Assembly: GCF_001742225.1 (NCBI RefSeq)
Contig: NZ_CP017075.1
Coordinates: 2,046,001 to 2,110,000, forward strand
From: Novosphingobium resinovorum
GTDB lineage: Bacteria; Pseudomonadota; Alphaproteobacteria; Sphingomonadales; Sphingomonadaceae
Length of the DNA: 64,000 bases
Reading direction: 5' to 3'
Part shown: piece after piece, positions 8,079-16,602 of the stretch
How positions within the stretch are numbered: position 1 is the stretch's first letter
Layout: every line of letters starts with the position of its first letter
Notes under the pieces: generated by a model
Told to the model about the DNA's origin: nothing
Database searches by the model: none
What the model saw: the letters and a program-made list of their open reading frames with translations, nothing else
Program-made: the position numbers and the translations under genes

Positions 8079-8167
8079 GCAACAATACGAACGCCTCGTC
8101 GCAACGTGAACTTTGCCGCAACCAACCGCGCGCCCGCCGGGTTCTGGCCAGCAAGGAGGCGCGAGAC

Positions 8168-8908
8168 GTGTATACTTCGGCCCGGAACCGCGCGGCGTCC
8201 GCCCTCGCCTCGCTGCTGATCGTGGCGGGCGGGCTGGCGGCGATGATGGCGGGACTTGCTGCGCGCATGACACCGCAGGAACGCCGCGAGACGCTCGCCG
8301 CGATCATTCCCCTGCGCGAGGAGCCGGAGAAACCCCGGCCGAAGGAAATCCCGGCCAAGGCGGATTCCACCGCCGCGAAGGGCCGTCCCTCACCTCCCAA
8401 CTTGCGCAACAAGGCGACGCAGGTGGTCGCCCCGCCGCCGAAGCTGCCCCCGCTGATCGTGCCGCCACCGATTGTCACCGCGCCGAAGGCCGGTATCGGT
8501 TCGGCCGCGCAAAGCGGCGCCTCGGACCGGATCGGCCCCGGACAGGGCGCGGGCGGGATCGGCGATGGTGACGGCGGCGGCGGCAACGGCGCGGGCGAAG
8601 GCGACGATACCCTCACCCGCCCGCGCCAGATCCGCGGACGCCTGCATTTCTCCGACCTGCCGCCGGACCTGCGCGAAGCCAAAAGCGGCGGCGAACTCAA
8701 GCTGCAGTACCGCATCGGCGTGGACGGGCGGGTCAGCGACTGCCGCATCCTCACCTCAAGCGGTCGCCCCGACCTCGATGCGACGACCTGCCGGCTGATC
8801 ACTGAACGGTTCCGTTTCAAGCCCTCGCGTAACCGTGCGGGAGAGCCGGTGGCTGCAATCATGGTCGAGACCCACGGGTGGTATTTTCCGCCGGAGGACA
8901 CGCCTTGA
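8168..8908 (+). CDS. TonB-like energy transducer
   Basis: A 246-residue protein with an N-terminal membrane anchor (about residues 10-32). A proline/lysine-rich periplasm-spanning stretch (about 45-110) and a Gly-rich linker follow. The C-terminal TonB-type domain contains LQYRIGVDGRVSDCRILTSS and ends FRFKPSRNRAGEPV. TonB proteins couple the proton motive force to outer-membrane receptors. The GTG start at 8168 follows AAGGAGG by 8 bp, a strong ribosome binding site. No ExbB/ExbD or receptor gene is adjacent, so it is an orphan here and its partner is unknown. Confidence 0.82.
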   Translation: MYTSARNRAASALASLLIVAGGLAAMMAGLAARMTPQERRETLAAIIPLREEPEKPRPKEIPAKADSTAAKGRPSPPNLRNKATQVVAPPPKLPPLIVPPPIVTAPKAGIGSAAQSGASDRIGPGQGAGGIGDGDGGGGNGAGEGDDTLTRPRQIRGRLHFSDLPPDLREAKSGGELKLQYRIGVDGRVSDCRILTSSGRPDLDATTCRLITERFRFKPSRNRAGEPVAAIMVETHGWYFPPEDTP

Positions 8909-8920
8909 AAGTGGTGGGGT

Positions 8921-9037
8921 GCCCACCCCGTCGGCTAGTTCGCTGCGCTCGCAAGCCTCCCGGCCCTCCCATAAGCGGGAGGGCAAGGCGCAGTGCTCTC
9001 ATTCCCCTCCCGCTCGCGGGAGGGGGCAGGGGTGGGC
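8921..9037. repeat. Family-A intergenic repeat, copy 2
   Basis: The bounds are GCCCACCCC (8921-8929) and GGGGTGGGC (9029-9037). The inside holds CCCTCCCATAAGCGGGAGGG and CCCTCCCGCTCGCGGGAGGG palindromes. It is the only notable content of the 250 bp between the TonB-like gene and the Rrf2 gene. Confidence 0.85.
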
Positions 9038-9158
9038 AAGATCGGGACACCAACCCCTCCCCCGCGCGTTACCCCCGTAATCCGACACGGCGCAGCTTGA
9101 CGCACCCACGCCAATGGAGCCAAGACACCCCTTCGAAGTCCTCGCGAGAATTGCACCG

Positions 9159-9611
9159 ATGCTTTCGCAAAAAACACGCTATGCGATCCGGGCCATGCAG
9201 CACCTCGCGGACAAGTACGGCCAGGGTCCGATCCCGCTGACCGACATCGCCGAGACCCAGAACATCCCGGCGAAGTTTCTCACCGTCATCCTGTCGGAAC
9301 TGTCGCGCTACGGCATCGTCGCCTCGCAGCGCGGCAAGGACGGCGGTTACTGGCTGGGCGTGCCCCCGATCGACATCACCTACGGCGATCTCATCCGCGT
9401 GATGCGAGGCTCGCTGGCTCTGGTGCCCTGCGCCAGCCGCTTCGCGCACGAGACCTGCAAGAACTGCGTCGAGGAAAAGGACTGCCGCACCCGCGCGCTG
9501 ATGCTGCAGGTCCGCGACGCCACGGCGGGCCTCCTCGACGGGATGCGGCTGTCGGACAAGATCGACCCTGTGCCCGCCGCCGAAGGGCTGGAAGCGGTCG
9601 AGGACGTCTGA
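9159..9611 (+). CDS. Rrf2-family transcriptional regulator with four cysteines
   Basis: A 150-residue Rrf2 regulator. The N-terminal winged helix begins LSQKTRYAIRAMQHLAD, with the recognition region around NIPAKFLTVILSELSRYGIV and the wing at SQRGKDGGYWL. A cysteine cluster lies at C91, C100, C103 and C109. This is near the IscR-type cluster position but with different spacing, so an Fe-S cluster or thiol sensor is possible. I place the start at ATG 9159, where the conserved N-terminus begins. An upstream in-frame ATG at 9114 adds a non-conserved tail. The downstream YezD and TauE/SafE genes point to sulfur control, like CymR of Firmicutes. That is inference. Confidence 0.85.
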   Translation: MLSQKTRYAIRAMQHLADKYGQGPIPLTDIAETQNIPAKFLTVILSELSRYGIVASQRGKDGGYWLGVPPIDITYGDLIRVMRGSLALVPCASRFAHETCKNCVEEKDCRTRALMLQVRDATAGLLDGMRLSDKIDPVPAAEGLEAVEDV

Positions 9612-9714
9612 GCTTTAGCGGCTGAAAGCAAACCTTCTCCCGCGACCCCATTGTCAACTTTTACGATAGAGAATACCAAGCCCGCATCCGCCCCCGCTGC
9701 GAGAGGAGATGCGC

Positions 9715-9891
9715 ATGCGAATTGCCAAGCCCGCCGATGCGACCGCAACCGAACACCCGCTGCTCAACGAAGGCGTCCAGCACGTTATCGAGGCGCTGCA
9801 GCGCCTGCGCTTCGGCGTGATCCAGCTGACCGTCCACGACGGCAAGCTGATGCAGGTCGACGTCACCGAGCGCCGCCGCTTCAACCACTGA
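9715..9891 (+). CDS. YezD-like small protein (DUF2292)
   Basis: A 58-residue protein of the DUF2292/YezD type, recognisable from LRFGVIQLTVHDGKLMQVDVTERRRF. The family is typically encoded beside sulfur assimilation genes. Its biochemical role is not established. The GAGGAG ribosome binding site (9703-9708) fits the ATG at 9715 (6 bp) better than the one at 9709, which directly abuts it. The gene follows the Rrf2 gene by 103 bp, which includes a relatively AT-rich patch (9656-9680) that may carry a promoter or operator. Confidence 0.8.
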   Translation: MRIAKPADATATEHPLLNEGVQHVIEALQRLRFGVIQLTVHDGKLMQVDVTERRRFNH

Positions 9892-9954
9892 TCCACGTCA
9901 CCGGAAGAGGCCGAGCACACCGGACGACCGGGCGGCTTCTGCCTGGAGATTGAT

Positions 9955-9977
9955 CCGCGCGGTTCCCATCCGCGCGG
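9955..9977. repeat. Inverted repeat upstream of TauE/SafE gene
   Basis: CCGCGCGG occurs at 9955-9962 and again at 9970-9977 with a 7-base loop. Because the unit is self-complementary the two copies can form a stem. No T-tract follows. It could be an attenuator or a processed hairpin in the yezD-tauE transcript. The remaining 169 bp hold nothing else clear. Confidence 0.4.
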
Positions 9978-10060
9978 CATTCGCCTAGCCAGTAGATGGG
10001 CCAGTAAATGGGGCCAACAGGCCGCGACCAGATCCAACCTGCACCCCAGGAGGAGTAAGA

Positions 10061-10834
10061 ATGCTCGATTCGCTGCCGACACTGGCCGAAATCGCTCCCT
10101 TCATCGCCATCGGTTTCGCCGCGCAGATCGTCGATGGCGCGCTCGGCATGGCCTTCGGAGTGATCACCCAGACGCTGCTGGTCAGCGTGGTCGGTGTTCC
10201 TCCGGCAGCGGCCTCGGCCAGCGTCCACCTGGTCGAGCTGTTCACCACCGGCACCTCGGGCATCAGCCATATCCTGCACCGCAACGTGAACTGGGGCCTG
10301 TTCCTGCGGCTGGTGCCGACCGGCATCATCGGCGGCGTCGCCGGTGCCTACCTGCTGTCGAGCATCGACGCCTCGGTGGCCAAGCCCTACGTCATGATCT
10401 ACCTCACCGGCATCGGCATCTACCTGATGTTCCGCGCCATCCGCATGCGCAAGCCGAGCTTCGCGGACCCCAAGTACACCGCCCCTCTGGCGCTGGCGGG
10501 CGGCTTCCTCGACGCGGCGGGCGGCGGCGGCTGGGGTCCGGTGGTCACCTCCAACCTGCTGGTGCAGGGCGGCGAACCGGCCAAGACGATCGGCACCGTC
10601 AACACCGCCGAATTCCTGCTGACCACCTCGATCTCGATCGCGTTCATCTCCACCATCGGGCTTTCGGCCTTCACGGTGGCGACGGTCGGCCTGATCATCG
10701 GCGGCGTCGTAGCTGCGCCCTTCGGCGCCCTCTTCGCCAAGCGCATCAAGCCGCGCACGCTGCTCGCGGCCGTCTCGGTGGTGCTGATCGCCACCAGCGT
10801 GTTCAGCATCTGGAAGTCGTGGCCGATCTTCTGA
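10061..10834 (+). CDS. TauE/SafE-family permease
   Basis: A 257-residue integral membrane protein of the TauE/SafE (DUF81) family, which move sulfite, sulfoacetate and related organosulfur anions. It has two homologous halves. The first has IAIGFAAQIVDGALGMAFG and SASVHLVELFTTG. The second has GGFLDAAGGGGWGPVVTS and NTAEFLLTT, matching the duplicated family motif. AGGAGGAG precedes the ATG at 10061. Together with the YezD-like and Rrf2 genes it forms a probable sulfur-response unit. The exact substrate is not determined. Confidence 0.9.
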   Translation: MLDSLPTLAEIAPFIAIGFAAQIVDGALGMAFGVITQTLLVSVVGVPPAAASASVHLVELFTTGTSGISHILHRNVNWGLFLRLVPTGIIGGVAGAYLLSSIDASVAKPYVMIYLTGIGIYLMFRAIRMRKPSFADPKYTAPLALAGGFLDAAGGGGWGPVVTSNLLVQGGEPAKTIGTVNTAEFLLTTSISIAFISTIGLSAFTVATVGLIIGGVVAAPFGALFAKRIKPRTLLAAVSVVLIATSVFSIWKSWPIF

Positions 10835-10843
10835 GGACGCCTT

Positions 10844-10985
10844 GCCCACCCCGCTGCGACTAGGTCCTGCGGACCAAGTCTCGCTGCCCCTCCCGCAAGC
10901 GGGAGGGGAAAATCGCGTCAGCCCTCCCGCCTGCGGGAGGGCCGGGAGGCTTGGGAGCGAAGCGAACTAGCCGGACGGGCTGGGC
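10844..10985. repeat. Family-A intergenic repeat, copy 3
   Basis: It begins GCCCACCCC (10844-10852) and ends in a decayed right end (GGGCTGGGC, 10977-10985). Two CCCTCCCGC...GCGGGAGGG palindromes lie inside. It fills the space between the convergent ends of the TauE gene and the pilus operon. Confidence 0.82.
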
Positions 10986-10991
10986 CTGACG

Positions 10992-11486
10992 TCAAAACGT
11001 GAACGTCACCACGACCGGGTCCGAATAGCCCCCCGTCTTCGCGTACTGCCCCGCCGGAATCCGCCCATAGGCCATCTTGGTCGCGTTGAAATTCAGCAGG
11101 TTGTTGATCAGCATCGACTGCGAGGAGCCGCCATTGCTGTTGTTCCCCCAGACCGTGGCGTAGCCTGCGTCCTGATAGATGTTGTAGTTCAGCCGCGCGG
11201 CCCCGTTCGCCATCTGCCGCGCCGCCGCGTTGCCCGACGTGCCCGCACTCAGCGCAAGATCGACCGTCGCGTTCATCGGCACGCTGACCGAGATGCAGTT
11301 GGCGGTGACCGTCGCCGTCGCCGTGGTCGGCGAGGTATTGGCCGGGTTGTACGTCCCGAAGCTGAGATTGGTGGTCGAGACCGAGCAGATGCACACGAGG
11401 CACCCCGCCGCGTCCGCCGCCGCAGTGGGCGCGAGCCCGCACGCCAGTCCCCCCAGCGCCGCGAGGAACCGAGTGGCAAGCCGCAT
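10992..11486 (-). CDS. Spore-coat-U domain pilus subunit (distal, putative tip)
   Basis: A 164-residue secreted subunit with signal peptide (about residues 1-27) and an SCPU/spore coat U domain. Family features are LSFGTYNP, NLDLALSAGT-like VDLALSAGT, LNYNIYQDAGY and the final VVVTFTF strand. The mature N-terminus carries three closely spaced cysteines (CLVCIC), not found in the other subunit. It is the last gene of the operon, 2 bp after the usher. In archaic chaperone-usher systems the last subunit is often the tip adhesin, so that is the best guess. Confidence 0.85.
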   Translation of the reverse strand: MRLATRFLAALGGLACGLAPTAAADAAGCLVCICSVSTTNLSFGTYNPANTSPTTATATVTANCISVSVPMNATVDLALSAGTSGNAAARQMANGAARLNYNIYQDAGYATVWGNNSNGGSSQSMLINNLLNFNATKMAYGRIPAGQYAKTGGYSDPVVVTFTF

Positions 11487-11488
11487 CT

Positions 11489-13810
11489 TCACGTCCTTTC
11501 GTTCCCGCGCACGCAAGTGACCGGCGTTGCCGCAAGCCGCGCGTCCTCGCCCAGCGCCGGGATCGGCGCCAGGCACGTCCCGCCCGCACCCGAGACGCTG
11601 AGCGTGCCCGCACCGCCGCGATAGCCTTCGAGCCAGACTTCCCCGTCGTAGCCTACGACGCCCACCCCGCCTGCCCAAGCGATGCTCGATCCGGTCTGGA
11701 GCGGAATTCCCTGCGTATCGAGCACCCGCAGCCGCACGCCCTGCCCGCCCACGGTGCCGAAGCGCACCCGCACCGCCTGCCGCCAGCCCGGCGCGACGAC
11801 CTGCTGCGCGGTGTCGAGGTCGTCCGCGATCGGCACTTCGGCGGCGTCGATGCCGATGTGGTTCTCGGCATAAGGCTGGAGGCCGGTGACGATCACGCCG
11901 CGCCCGCGCCCGGCCTTGGTCGGACGCGGGCGGTTCTCGACGGTGACGGTGACCGGGGCGTCGCTGGCCACGTCGACCAGCGCGAAGCCGTCGTCGATGT
12001 GCTGGCTGGCGACGAGCGTTCCGTCCACCCTGAGCAGGCCGCCGCGCACGTTGAGCTGCACGCCCTGCTGCCCACGCCGCTGCGCCGCGTCTAGGCGGAT
12101 GTCGCCCGCGCCGCTGCGATAGCCGAGCCCGCCCTCCAGCCATGCCGCGCCGCTATCGCGCCCGGCCAGCGCCCGCGCGCCGAAGCCGCTGCGGTCGGGC
12201 AGGTTCTGCGTGAAAGTCGCGGCCGCACGGCCGGGCTCGGCGATCACCGAAGCATTGCGTCGCGGTCCCAGCGGAATGGTCAGCGAGCCGAACAGTCCCG
12301 CGTCGCGCCGCCCCGCGCGATAGGCGGTGTACTGCACGCCCGCCGAGAGATAGCCGCCGCGCAGGTTCGCCGTGTAGTAGGCCGAGGCGAGATCGTAGCG
12401 GGTTTGTCCTTCCCCGCCGATACCCTGCGTCAGCCGCGCATAGCTGGCATTGAGGCTGCCGATCCGTCCGAGCGAAAGCCCTCCCGCGACCGCCAGTTCG
12501 CTGCGCCCGCCGCCGTTGAAGCGGCCCTCGCCCACCTGCCGGAACTGCGCGTCGGCGCGTTCGTAGCTGGCGGTGAAGGTATAGACCGGCGTGACGCGCT
12601 GCATTTGCGCGCGCACCAGCGTCCCGGTCCCCGCTGACCCTTGCGACACCGCGCCTGCAAGCGAAACCTCGCCCACCGCGCCCAGCACCATCGCCGCGCC
12701 AAGGCCCGCCATGCGCGTGCGACCGCTGACCTCCACGCGCCCTTCGAGGGTCAGCGCATTGGTGATCCCGCGCCGCAGTCCGGCCGCCGCGAACAGAGGG
12801 CCATAGGCGAAGCTGTCGAAGCCGAAGCGCCTCCGCAGCGCGCCCGCCTCGATCGCGAATTCGGAGAGGCCGGGGCGCAGCAGGCTCGGGCTCGCGTAGA
12901 AGCTGCGCGTCACCTGCCGGGTATTGCCCGCAAGGTCACGCACGCTCATCGTCACTTGCCCGGCCCCGGTAAGGCGCGGCTGGAGGGTGAGGTCGAAGGC
13001 GCCCGGCCCGACGTCCATCGACTGGCGCGACGATTGCGCCATAAGTTCAACGGTCGAAGCCGTCAGCGCGCTCCCGGAGATCACCGGCAGCGGGAAGTTG
13101 ATGCTCTGAGGATCGAGCGAGAAATCGGTGCCGAGGAACACCCCGCCATACCGCACCGGACGGCTCCACGGCGCGCCGGTGCCGACGGTGTCGCCCAGCA
13201 CCAGCCGCATCCGCTGCTGGGGAAAGTCCCGGCGCAGCGCGGTATCCAGCCGCACGACGCCTCCCCGGTCGCTGTCGACGAGAAAGCTGGAGTCGGCGAC
13301 GCCCCAAGGTCCGGAAACGCCCGCATCGACGAAACCGCCAAGCCGCGCGTGGCCGTTCCAGTCGGACAGCGTCAGGTCGTAATCGAGGAACTGCGCCGGG
13401 ATCGTCTGCGCCAGCGGCACGACATGGCGGCCGGGATCGAACGTGTAGCGCGGAAACAGGCTGACGTCGGCATCGACCAGCAGCGTCGCCCCGTCCGCGT
13501 CGAGCCGCGCGACAAGACCCTTCACGCGGTCCAGCGCGACGTAGCTTTCGCCGCCCAGCGTCTCGGACGCGATCATGGAATGGGCGGCGAGGCCCCAGCT
13601 CTCGATGTCGCTGCGCCGCGCAAGGAGGTGGCCGTCATGCACGATGAGCAGGCCGGGCTCGGCGATCGCCTGCCCGTTGAGGACGACGCCGACCGGCATG
13701 GGCGCCGCCTCGGCCACCGACTGCGCGCAGGCAGTTCCGACGCCGATCGCAGGCGACAGGGCAAGCGCAGCCGAAAGGGCTGCCGCAAGGCGGCGGGAGG
13801 TGCGCTTCAC
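11489..13810 (-). CDS. Outer-membrane pilus usher (PapC/FimD family)
   Basis: A 773-residue usher with signal peptide (cleavage near residue 29, TACAQS). The N-terminal domain reads VVLNGQ...LLIVHDG. The central beta barrel and plug region has DLTLQPRLTGAGQ and VRDLAGNTRQVTRSFYAS. The C-terminal domain carries GWRQAVRVRFGTVGGQGVRLRV and ends with a Cys pair around GTCLAPI...VTCV. Ushers assemble and export chaperone-bound subunits. The length of about 770 fits archaic (sigma-type) systems that carry spore-coat-U subunits. The gene lies 17 bp after the chaperone gene. Confidence 0.92.
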   Translation of the reverse strand: MKRTSRRLAAALSAALALSPAIGVGTACAQSVAEAAPMPVGVVLNGQAIAEPGLLIVHDGHLLARRSDIESWGLAAHSMIASETLGGESYVALDRVKGLVARLDADGATLLVDADVSLFPRYTFDPGRHVVPLAQTIPAQFLDYDLTLSDWNGHARLGGFVDAGVSGPWGVADSSFLVDSDRGGVVRLDTALRRDFPQQRMRLVLGDTVGTGAPWSRPVRYGGVFLGTDFSLDPQSINFPLPVISGSALTASTVELMAQSSRQSMDVGPGAFDLTLQPRLTGAGQVTMSVRDLAGNTRQVTRSFYASPSLLRPGLSEFAIEAGALRRRFGFDSFAYGPLFAAAGLRRGITNALTLEGRVEVSGRTRMAGLGAAMVLGAVGEVSLAGAVSQGSAGTGTLVRAQMQRVTPVYTFTASYERADAQFRQVGEGRFNGGGRSELAVAGGLSLGRIGSLNASYARLTQGIGGEGQTRYDLASAYYTANLRGGYLSAGVQYTAYRAGRRDAGLFGSLTIPLGPRRNASVIAEPGRAAATFTQNLPDRSGFGARALAGRDSGAAWLEGGLGYRSGAGDIRLDAAQRRGQQGVQLNVRGGLLRVDGTLVASQHIDDGFALVDVASDAPVTVTVENRPRPTKAGRGRGVIVTGLQPYAENHIGIDAAEVPIADDLDTAQQVVAPGWRQAVRVRFGTVGGQGVRLRVLDTQGIPLQTGSSIAWAGGVGVVGYDGEVWLEGYRGGAGTLSVSGAGGTCLAPIPALGEDARLAATPVTCVRGNERT

Positions 13811-13827
13811 CGGAGGCGACCATCAGC

Positions 13828-14526
13828 TCACGGCGCAGGGAGGGCGACGGTATACTCGCCCTCCTCGGCACGCACGTGGATGGAGAACAGACCGCGCGGC
13901 AGGCGCTCGGCCGGGATCAGCTGCGCACCTCCGGCAAGGAGATAGAACGGCTTGTCCAGCGTTACCGTCTCGCTCGCCCCTTGCAGAGTGAGCGCCACGA
14001 TCCGGGCGTGGCCGCTGCCCGTATTGGCAAGGCGCAGCCCCAGCGGCGAGGTGGAGGCGGTGAACTGCGGTGCCACGCCCTCGGCGCCCCGGAACACCGG
14101 GACCGAGAGGCGCAGCAAGGTCTGCACCACGCCTGGCTGGGCCTGCGTGGGGTCGGGAAGTTCGTCGACGATCAGGCGCCACTGCCTTTCCGCCTGCGCC
14201 CCTGTATCGGCGGGCAGGCTGCAGCGCACCAGCCGCGTGCCGTGCGGCGCAATCGTCGCGATCGGCGGATTGACGACGAAGTCGGTATCGGGATCGAGAA
14301 TGTCGGCACCGCCCTCGTCGCGGCTCCATGCGAAGCCGCGCACCTGCACGGTCACCGCGCGGTCGGAATCGTTGCCCAGCGTCAGCGAGCAGAAGCGGCG
14401 GCCCGAAGGTACATCGACGCGCACCGGCATCACGCTGAGCGAACCCGCCCGCGCCGGGGCGGCAAAGCCGCCCCACATGGCAACAAACAGGGCCGCCAGC
14501 AGTACCGGAGCGCGCCGAAAGGTCAT
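13828..14526 (-). CDS. Periplasmic pilus chaperone
   Basis: A 232-residue PapD-like chaperone with signal peptide (about 1-27, ending APARAG). Domain 1 shows VMPVRVDVPSGRRFCSLTLGND and APHGTRLVRCSL, the G1-strand region that donates to subunits. Domain 2 follows TASTSPLGLRLANTGSGHARI. Its ATG overlaps the stop of the upstream subunit gene by one base (TGATG), so translation is coupled. It holds the spore-coat-U subunits in the periplasm for delivery to the usher. Confidence 0.9.
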   Translation of the reverse strand: MTFRRAPVLLAALFVAMWGGFAAPARAGSLSVMPVRVDVPSGRRFCSLTLGNDSDRAVTVQVRGFAWSRDEGGADILDPDTDFVVNPPIATIAPHGTRLVRCSLPADTGAQAERQWRLIVDELPDPTQAQPGVVQTLLRLSVPVFRGAEGVAPQFTASTSPLGLRLANTGSGHARIVALTLQGASETVTLDKPFYLLAGGAQLIPAERLPRGLFSIHVRAEEGEYTVALPAP

Positions 14527-15053
14527 CAGTAGGTCACCGTGACGGTCACCGAGTCGGTGTAGGCGCCCGCCGTGGTGTTCTGGCTGCCGGGGATGCGGCC
14601 GTAGACGGTGTAGGCGGTGGCGGAAGTCCCGGCGGTGCCCGCGACGGTGTCGGTATTGACGGTGTTGCCCCAGTTCGTGGTGCGGCCGGAATCGGAATAG
14701 AGCGCGTAGTTGAGGGTATGGCCGGAGGAATTGAGCTTGCGCACGGTAGTCGTGCCGCCGGTCGTCGTGCCCGCATTGAGGCCGACGTTGTAGGGGGTGC
14801 CCTGCGTGCAGGTGACGTTGACGGTGGTGGTCGCGTCGACGTTCGAGGACGACGTCGGGTTGTAGTTGCCGAAAGCCAGCGGGCTGGCGGCGACGACGCA
14901 GGCCGACTGCACGTTGGCCGTCACCGTGATGGTGTCGGTCACCGTCGCGGCGGACGCGGCCTGGGGCGCGAGGACGATACCTGCGGCAAGGGCGAACCCT
15001 GCGGCAAGCGGGCGAAGGCGGCGAGCGCCGCGGGCATGGTGAACGTTGCTCAT
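14526..15053 (-). CDS. Spore-coat-U domain pilus subunit (major)
   Basis: A 175-residue secreted protein with signal peptide ending near ASAATV. The SCPU domain has LAFGNYNPTSSS, YNVGLNAGTT, LNYALYSDSGRTTNWGNTV and a C-terminal TDSVTVTVTY strand. It is the first gene of the operon, the position normally held by the major shaft subunit. The sequence is very Thr/Gly-rich, as expected for an exported beta-sandwich. The divergent 205-bp gap to the MFS gene should contain its promoter, but I see no definite site there. Confidence 0.88.
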   Translation of the reverse strand: MSNVHHARGARRLRPLAAGFALAAGIVLAPQAASAATVTDTITVTANVQSACVVAASPLAFGNYNPTSSSNVDATTTVNVTCTQGTPYNVGLNAGTTTGGTTTVRKLNSSGHTLNYALYSDSGRTTNWGNTVNTDTVAGTAGTSATAYTVYGRIPGSQNTTAGAYTDSVTVTVTY

Positions 15054-15258
15054 GGCAATCGTTTACCAAGTCAGGGTTGCCCAGCCTTCCAACGCCCTCC
15101 CCGGTGGTTCACCTAGGAACGCGGCAACCAAACGCTCCGGCGATTTCCGATTGCCCCGGCGTGAAATAGCCCGTGCGGGGCGGTCCTGCGCTTTTGCCCC
15201 GGCCGGTCAGGTGGCAAGCTGGCGGGCATAACGAAAATCGCCCCGGAGAGACCTGACC

Positions 15259-16485
15259 TTGCGCTATCTATCGGAAATCGGTGCCGCGTGGCGCCCGCTG
15301 CTGGCGGCGACGCTGGGCATGGGTACGGGCATGTCGATCATCGGCACCGTCACCAGCGCGATCGCGCCCTCGCTCGTCGCCGATGCCGGGTGGTCCAAGG
15401 CGCAGTTCGCGATGACCGGCATGCTCGGCATGTTGACGGCGCTGTCGATGCCCTTCATCGGCCGCCTCGCCGACCTCTTCGGGGTCAAGCTGACCGCGCT
15501 GATCGGGATCGTCGCCATGCCGCTGACGATGCTGGGCTTCAGCCTCATCGGCGGCTCGTTCGAGGCCTATCTGGCGATCTTCATCTTCCAGAGCATCATT
15601 TGCGTGACGACCACCGCGACGGTCTACACGCGCCTCGTCGTCCAGCATATCGAGCACGCGCGCGGCCTCGGTCTTGCAATCGTCGCCTGCGGCCCGGCCC
15701 TGTTCGCCGCGATCGGCGGGCCGGTCATCAACGAGTTCGTCGAGGCGCACGGCTGGTCGGCGACGTACCGGATGCTGGCGCTGTTCACGGTGCTCACCGG
15801 CATCGTCGTGTTCCTGCTCATCCCCGGCGGACGAGCGCATGCGGCCCTCGTCACCGCGCCCAAGCGCCGCGCGCGCGACGACTATCCCGAGATCTTCGGC
15901 GAGCGGGCGTTCTGGATCCTGTTCGGCGCGATGTACTTGTGCAACCTGCCACTGACGCTGATTCTCGTGCAGCTCAAGATGCTGGTGCTCGATCAGGGGA
16001 TCAGCGGCGAAGGCGCCTCGATCATGTTCACCGCGCTGGCGGTGGGGATGCTGCTGGGCCGCTTCGTGACCGGCGTGGCGCTCGACCGCTTCGCGCCGCA
16101 AGTGGTGTCGTTCGTGATGCTGGCGCTGCCGGGGCTCGGGCTGTTCGTGCTGGCGAGCAACTGGGACGCGCCGGCAGTGGTGACCGCGGCGATCTTCAGC
16201 CTCGGCTTCGCGGTGGGGGCGGAAGGGGATATCCTCGCCTTCCTCGTCGCGCGGCACTTCCGGACGCGAATCTATTCCAGCGTGCTCGGGCTGCTGACGG
16301 GGGTGTGCTCGCTGGCGGCCGCTTCGGGAGCAGCGCTGCTGAGCTGGACGCTGGCGCGGACCGGCAGTTTCGACACGTTCCTGGTGACCGTGGGCACGTC
16401 GGTATTCGCAGGCGCCCTGCTGCTGCTCATGCTGCGCAAGGGGCCGCAGGTGGAGGAAGCGTTGGGGGAACCGGTGCCGGCCTGA
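15259..16485 (+). CDS. MFS transporter
   Basis: A 408-residue major facilitator with twelve predicted helices and the motif-A loop GRLADLFGVKLTAL after helix 2. The start is TTG at 15259, with GGAGAG about 8 bp upstream. No ATG with a ribosome binding site gives the full first helix. It resembles the monocarboxylate/oxalate-formate antiporter-like MFS group rather than drug pumps. The stop codon is immediately followed by a family-B palindrome (16486). No neighbour identifies the substrate. Confidence 0.82.
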   Translation: MRYLSEIGAAWRPLLAATLGMGTGMSIIGTVTSAIAPSLVADAGWSKAQFAMTGMLGMLTALSMPFIGRLADLFGVKLTALIGIVAMPLTMLGFSLIGGSFEAYLAIFIFQSIICVTTTATVYTRLVVQHIEHARGLGLAIVACGPALFAAIGGPVINEFVEAHGWSATYRMLALFTVLTGIVVFLLIPGGRAHAALVTAPKRRARDDYPEIFGERAFWILFGAMYLCNLPLTLILVQLKMLVLDQGISGEGASIMFTALAVGMLLGRFVTGVALDRFAPQVVSFVMLALPGLGLFVLASNWDAPAVVTAAIFSLGFAVGAEGDILAFLVARHFRTRIYSSVLGLLTGVCSLAAASGAALLSWTLARTGSFDTFLVTVGTSVFAGALLLLMLRKGPQVEEALGEPVPA

Positions 16486-16600
16486 CGTCGTCCCGGACTT
16501 GATCCGGGACCGCTGACCATGAACAGCCCACCTCGCGGGCGCGCGCAGCTAGCTCTTACCTAAAGACAGCCAGCGGTCCCGGATCAAGTCCGGGACGACG
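16486..16600. repeat. Family-B palindromic element, copy 1
   Basis: Perfect 30-bp inverted arms lie at 16486-16515 and 16571-16600, each containing CCCGGACTTGATCCGGG or its complement, around a 55-bp centre with CCTAAAGACAGCCAGC at its right edge. The element begins directly after the MFS stop TGA and ends 2 bp before the stop of the convergent dehydrogenase gene. It may work as a bidirectional terminator. Confidence 0.9.
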
Positions 16601-16602
16601 AC

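Noticed and set aside
9892..10060. Possible SAM-type riboswitch upstream of the TauE/SafE gene
   Set aside because: I looked for the SAM-II and other SAM pseudoknot consensus words and did not find them. Only a simple CCGCGCGG hairpin is present.
12641..13945. Long plus-strand frame opposite the pilus usher gene
   Set aside because: The usher on the minus strand has signal peptide, plug and C-terminal domain features and fits the operon. The antisense frame has no recognisable domain.
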